A stretch of 64,000 bases of DNA from Heligmosomoides polygyrus polygyrus (taxonomy: Eukaryota; Nematoda; Chromadorea; Rhabditida; Heligmosomidae): the NCBI GenBank assembly GCA_947396885.1, contig OX377204.1, positions 21,831,706-21,895,705 on the forward strand, in the 5' to 3' direction. A model generated the notes under the pieces. That model searched no databases and was not told where the DNA came from. It was given only the letters and a program-made list of their open reading frames with translations. The position numbers and the translations under genes are program-made. This document shows, in pieces, positions 60,106-64,000 of this stretch. Numbering within the stretch: the stretch's first letter is position 1; each line of letters opens with the position of its first letter.

Positions 60106-60740
60106 ATAGTGGAAGTTTAGTGGACCCTTCTGGGTCCGAATCCCCCTCCAAGGCCACGGACTTCCAAGACCGTCCGCAGTGCACTCGGAAAAAGGCGTCG
60201 AGATATAATACATAACCCGGACTACCATAACATCCAGTTCTATTTAGGTTGGACGTCACCGCAGAATGAAGAGGCCTTGGAGCGGCCACCCCTGCGCACT
60301 GACGCACGGCGGGCGGAAGTACGACTCTGCGTGTCTGAGTGCTTCGGAATCAGTCCGCATTTTTTCTTCGCTACAATGACGACAACGATTCCTCACCGGC
60401 AGTGACGTCAGGCCAGCAGTGGTTTCAATCTCTCGTATAAAGAACGGTCGCTGCACTTTCGCTGCGAGCGTATTTTGCAACCTCATTTTGTGCGGCTTGC
60501 ACGCACACTCGCAATCTTTGAATGATTCATATGGCCTTCCATTGTCCACAAAACCTCAAATATTAGTGCGAAATCGACGCGAAAAAGCTTTCCGGAGGAT
60601 TGTATGCATAAGTCGTCAAATCGAAATCGCTGCCGTGCTTCAAAACCAGGAGACGCCGCAGAACTCCTGTTGAAAATAACCAGCGTCTTTGGAATTCTTA
60701 GACCGCGCCATGCATTCTGCCACATACTAGCACAGATATA
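60106..60740. other. No gene recognised
   Basis: Overlapping open frames occur on both strands at 60419-60725, without start, splice or domain evidence. Confidence 0.35.
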
Positions 60741-60744
60741 CCGT

Positions 60745-60885
60745 TTTCACGTCTAAATGGACACTTCTCACGTGAAACAGAACACTCTTCTAAGCCAGCC
60801 TAGACTTTTGAAATCAAAGCGAACTCTTCCAAATTAGAATGAGCTTCTTCTGGATTAAACTCTAGGTTCTCCGATAAGGATAGAA
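60745..60885 (+). repeat. Foldback family Y, arm fragment
   Basis: TTTCACGTCTAAATGGACAC, then GAAACAGAACACTCTTCTAA. Preceded by the family inner motif ACCGCGCCATGCATTC near 60703. Confidence 0.5.
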
Positions 60886-61447
60886 TAATTTTTTCAATCC
60901 AGGAAAATTTTAGTATGACTTTCTTTGAAATTTTGTGTTCAGCTGTCAGAATATTATATTATATTAATATTAAAGTATTAAATTTTTTTATTTTGTGAAA
61001 AATGAATAAATTAAATACTTTGCTGTTTTCGGTGCTATTGTTCTCTACCCTTGCTATTATAGAGCTATTGGATACATCCGTTCGTAATTCCTCTAGCCAC
61101 GAGGACTGCTCTGCGAAAACCTGGGCCACTACCTCATTTTCGGGGCACACTTTCGGGGCAAAAAATAAATAAATATTACTGTGTAGATGCTTTCCTGATT
61201 TGGAAAAGTATTTATTTATCTATTTATTTATTTACACGCAAAGAACCATGTAAAAAAACGCAAACAAAGTAGTTCCGGGTCATTGTATGTATGTAGAAAA
61301 AGAAAAAAAAACACAAACAAGTAACAGTTTAAAAAAGGTAAACTATAATACTAAGCTGCATTCTGAAGATACCAGTCAGGACGTTTTTTTTATATCTCCA
61401 TCATTATGTTATATTGTTCGGAGATATAAGATTTATTTCTAAGGTAA

Positions 61448-61741
61448 AAGGATAAAGGATAAAGGACGGCGTTACTCAATCCCTTCTGGGATGCGCCAGC
61501 GCATTCTACTTCTACGGGATGTCGTGGAGGCGACATGAATGCGTATTTGGCCATACAATGACTTGCGGTGGCCAGCCGATGAGCAAGTCAGCGCTCTATC
61601 CTTCCCAGACACGTCTGGTACCAATTCACCGACCCCGAAGGGATGGAAGGCTTGGTTGGCCTGGGCGGGAAATCCGAACCAGGAACCTGGTATCGGGTGC
61701 ACGCGACAGTCGCGCCTCCTCCGACTGCGCTACACGCGCCC
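61448..61741 (-). mobile_element. SINE copy, near-consensus, 13-bp TSD
   Basis: ATTTCTAAGGTAA at 61435-61447 and 61742-61754, exact. Confidence 0.95.
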
Positions 61742-61977
61742 ATTTCTAAGGTAATTCCGAAAATTCGGAGGCAGCTCGATAAGTGAAAATACATATACTA
61801 TACATATACTATACTACTATATACTACTACTTTTTCCTCTGAGAAGCTGGATCTTCTGCTAACCGCCCCTGCATTAGAGGAAGGAAAGGTATAGAAAAAT
61901 TGAAGAGGAGTACATGTAAAATCATTTCTCGTCCAAAATATTTTAGTTAAATCATTCAAGAGTGTGCAGATCATGTG

Positions 61978-62150
61978 GTTCTGCAGTTTTCTGCAGCCGA
62001 ATTAGGCCCTCCATTTTTCAGCGTGTCGTGAATTGCTACACGAATGACAGGGAAGGATAAGAGATCAACGGTCCATTGGTTCGCTCCTTAAACTCATTGT
62101 CTAGACCGAACAATTATTCAAAGTGCCCCGCAACACGTAATCAAATCCGT
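61978..62150 (+). mobile_element. SINE fragment, very degenerate
   Basis: GAATTGCTACACGAATGACA, GGGAAGGATAAGAGATCAAC and GTCCATTGGTTCGCTCC follow the order of the SINE body. Weak. Confidence 0.4.
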
Positions 62151-64000
62151 GGTCAATGGATGTGCACGAGACCGTCCCAGTTGATGCGCAGTTTGAGAAG
62201 CAGTCATAGAGTCTCTTGTTCGCAACAGCCCTTCCTGTCACAGATGATTTGATACTTTTCGGAATAAGCTCACACAGCGCCGCACCTCCGGATGGCCAGG
62301 TTTCTCGGTAGTTCAGTGTAGGGTTGGTCCATAGTCTCATTCGCTAACGCAAGAGGTGCATTGAGAAGGACAAGAGAAGGAACTCCGTGACTGGCATCCG
62401 AGGAGCATGCAAAATCTTTTCATCTCGGAGGCACTGAGAGCTTGTCCCGGAAAGTACCGACGTCTTCTTATGGCTGTTGCTTTGACGGAACCGCTGTATT
62501 CAAGAGCTCATCCGAGTTCCTAGTTCGGAAAGTAGCTACGTACAAAACAACAATGATCAAACTACGTCGCTAAGTAGTCTAATGTAACAGCAGCTGTTTA
62601 GGAATTAGACGTTGAATCCGATCGGATAATTGGGATCCGTCAATATTTTCAAACTCCGGTTAAATGGATTGTGCTAACAATCAGATTTTTGAGAAGTCCA
62701 GGTCTTAGCGTGATTCCGGTAGGGGTGATTTTCAGCAAATTTTATTGCCTGATAATTCAGATAACTGATTTGGATCAGAAGCCTGATGTCTTATCCGATT
62801 CGGATATCCGATGTAAGATCCAAAGATAAATCATCATTTGGATCATAAGAAAATTCTTCTTGTGAAAGTTGCTCTTGTCTGAACCACACCAAGATACTGG
62901 GCCTTTCAAAATGCCATTATTCGCATAATCCTTTCAACCGGGTTTGAAAAGAAAATGACGGATTCGATTCATCCAAATCGGCGTCGGATCAATGCCTAGG
63001 AATCTCTATTGCTCCCACTTTTCCATAGTTTTGAAGGCCCTCCAGCAGGATTTCAGTGCGCACTTTACATCCGGAGCCTGAACGAAGGATGAACCCGAGC
63101 AGCAGCACTAAAACGCTGCATTATGTTTACCATTACACTCGATCGTCGTGAATAAAGTGTCGGTAATAAAGGCGTCTTAATGCTCGCGCTTGTCCGCCAG
63201 TCGCCCGGTCATCAGACGTCATTGCAACGAAACTACTGACTAATCGCACACGGAGCAGCTGGAGCCATCGACACGGCATGGCTCCACCCCTACCGACCCT
63301 GCAGGTCCACGAAAGAACGTCATTGAACGTTAAGAAATTGAAAGATCAGATCATAGAATCATGAAGGTTGGGGACAGAGGCTGCACCTCGTGCCGACTGT
63401 TCCACATGGGCCTCAATCACACAATAAATTGTAGGGCAAAGGTCACGTTTAATTAATAGCTGCATGGGATACGCCATGTCCTCCTCTTCAACGTGTCCTT
63501 GGAATAACAATTTAGGGCCTTACAGATGAGTAAATCCGAGTTTGCGACCAATTGACGAGCCGCGAAAGAATAGAAGTTTCAGTAGCTCCAGTCAGGACCC
63601 GATCTATGAATCTATTCCAAGAGTACGTAAAAGGCGGCACCTTCTGCAATCAAACCCACCGTAGCAACACGCAAAAACAAAAATAAACACTTTAAAATTG
63701 AAACAAAAAAGAATGCCATTTTCAAACGCGATTATAATTTTCAAAAAAAGTGTAGAAAAGCAAAGCTATAAACGATAACTAACACTGGTAAAAGGAACAG
63801 AGTCATAAGTTCTTGTATTCGGTTGATCGCGAGGTTTTGAAGAGCTTTACGGTATCGCCTGCTGAACTAACTAAAGCCTGTGCAGGCTGGATCTTGTATG
63901 AAGACGTCACAACACATTCTTAACGCTCTCTTGAACACACTATGTACAAGGTTTCCAAGAAATGTAAGACCTCCTTGAAAGATGATACGCTTGCCGCCAG
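62151..64000. other. No gene recognised
   Basis: Contains the repeat shared with 29870-30195 at about 62690-62990. The rest is unassigned. Confidence 0.35.

Overview
The window is eukaryotic, intron-rich, repeat-dense DNA. It most likely comes from a parasitic nematode, and a clade V strongylid or hookworm-like genome would fit. This is inferred from three things: a TWK-type two-pore potassium channel gene with nematode-style protein features, GT-AG introns with TTTCAG acceptors, and abundant mariner/Tc, RTE and tRNA-derived SINE elements. No bacterial operons, rRNA genes or CRISPR arrays are present.

The one well-supported host gene is a two-pore-domain (K2P/TWK) potassium channel on the minus strand. 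Thirteen exons between 45357 and 6688 join in a single consistent reading frame of 514 codons plus stop. They encode TM1, an extracellular cap with an N-glycosylation site, pore 1 (TIGYG), TM2, a cysteine-rich cytosolic loop, TM3, pore 2 (TIGFG), TM4 and a conserved C-terminal tail ending at a stop. The start codon lies in an upstream exon that I could not identify; it may be anywhere above 45357 or outside the window. Only about 1.55 kb of the roughly 38.7 kb span is coding. A second, much weaker candidate is a small secreted protein gene on the plus strand (26872-27288) inside one of the channel introns.

Almost everything else is mobile or repetitive DNA. The main families are: (i) a tRNA-headed SINE of about 290 bp with a (TCCTTTA)n tail, about 28 full or partial copies, several with clear 8-14 bp target-site duplications; (ii) tRNA-like modules with short terminal inverted repeats, usually found as inverted pairs; (iii) a foldback family (called Y here) with long degenerate arms; (iv) a MITE family (called X here) whose terminal sequence also appears in a 108-bp satellite; (v) mariner derivatives that keep the helix-turn-helix region but have lost catalytic parts; (vi) a Tc-like remnant; (vii) an RTE-type LINE with an 862-codon ORF plus fragments of another; (viii) large palindromic elements at 52062-53599 and 58588-60105.

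By region: 1-6680 holds repeats and a mariner nested in a MITE X. 6688-8581 holds the last two channel exons. 8582-17508 is one intron containing a Helitron-like block with a 108-bp and a 41-bp tandem array, a second mariner, and the RTE inserted in another MITE X. 17509-22663 holds exons around TM4 and pore 2, with a Tc-like and an HTH-only mariner element between them. 22664-30719 is a large repeat-filled intron. 30720-45357 holds the remaining exons. 45358-64000 has no confident gene, but contains many SINEs and the two large palindromes.
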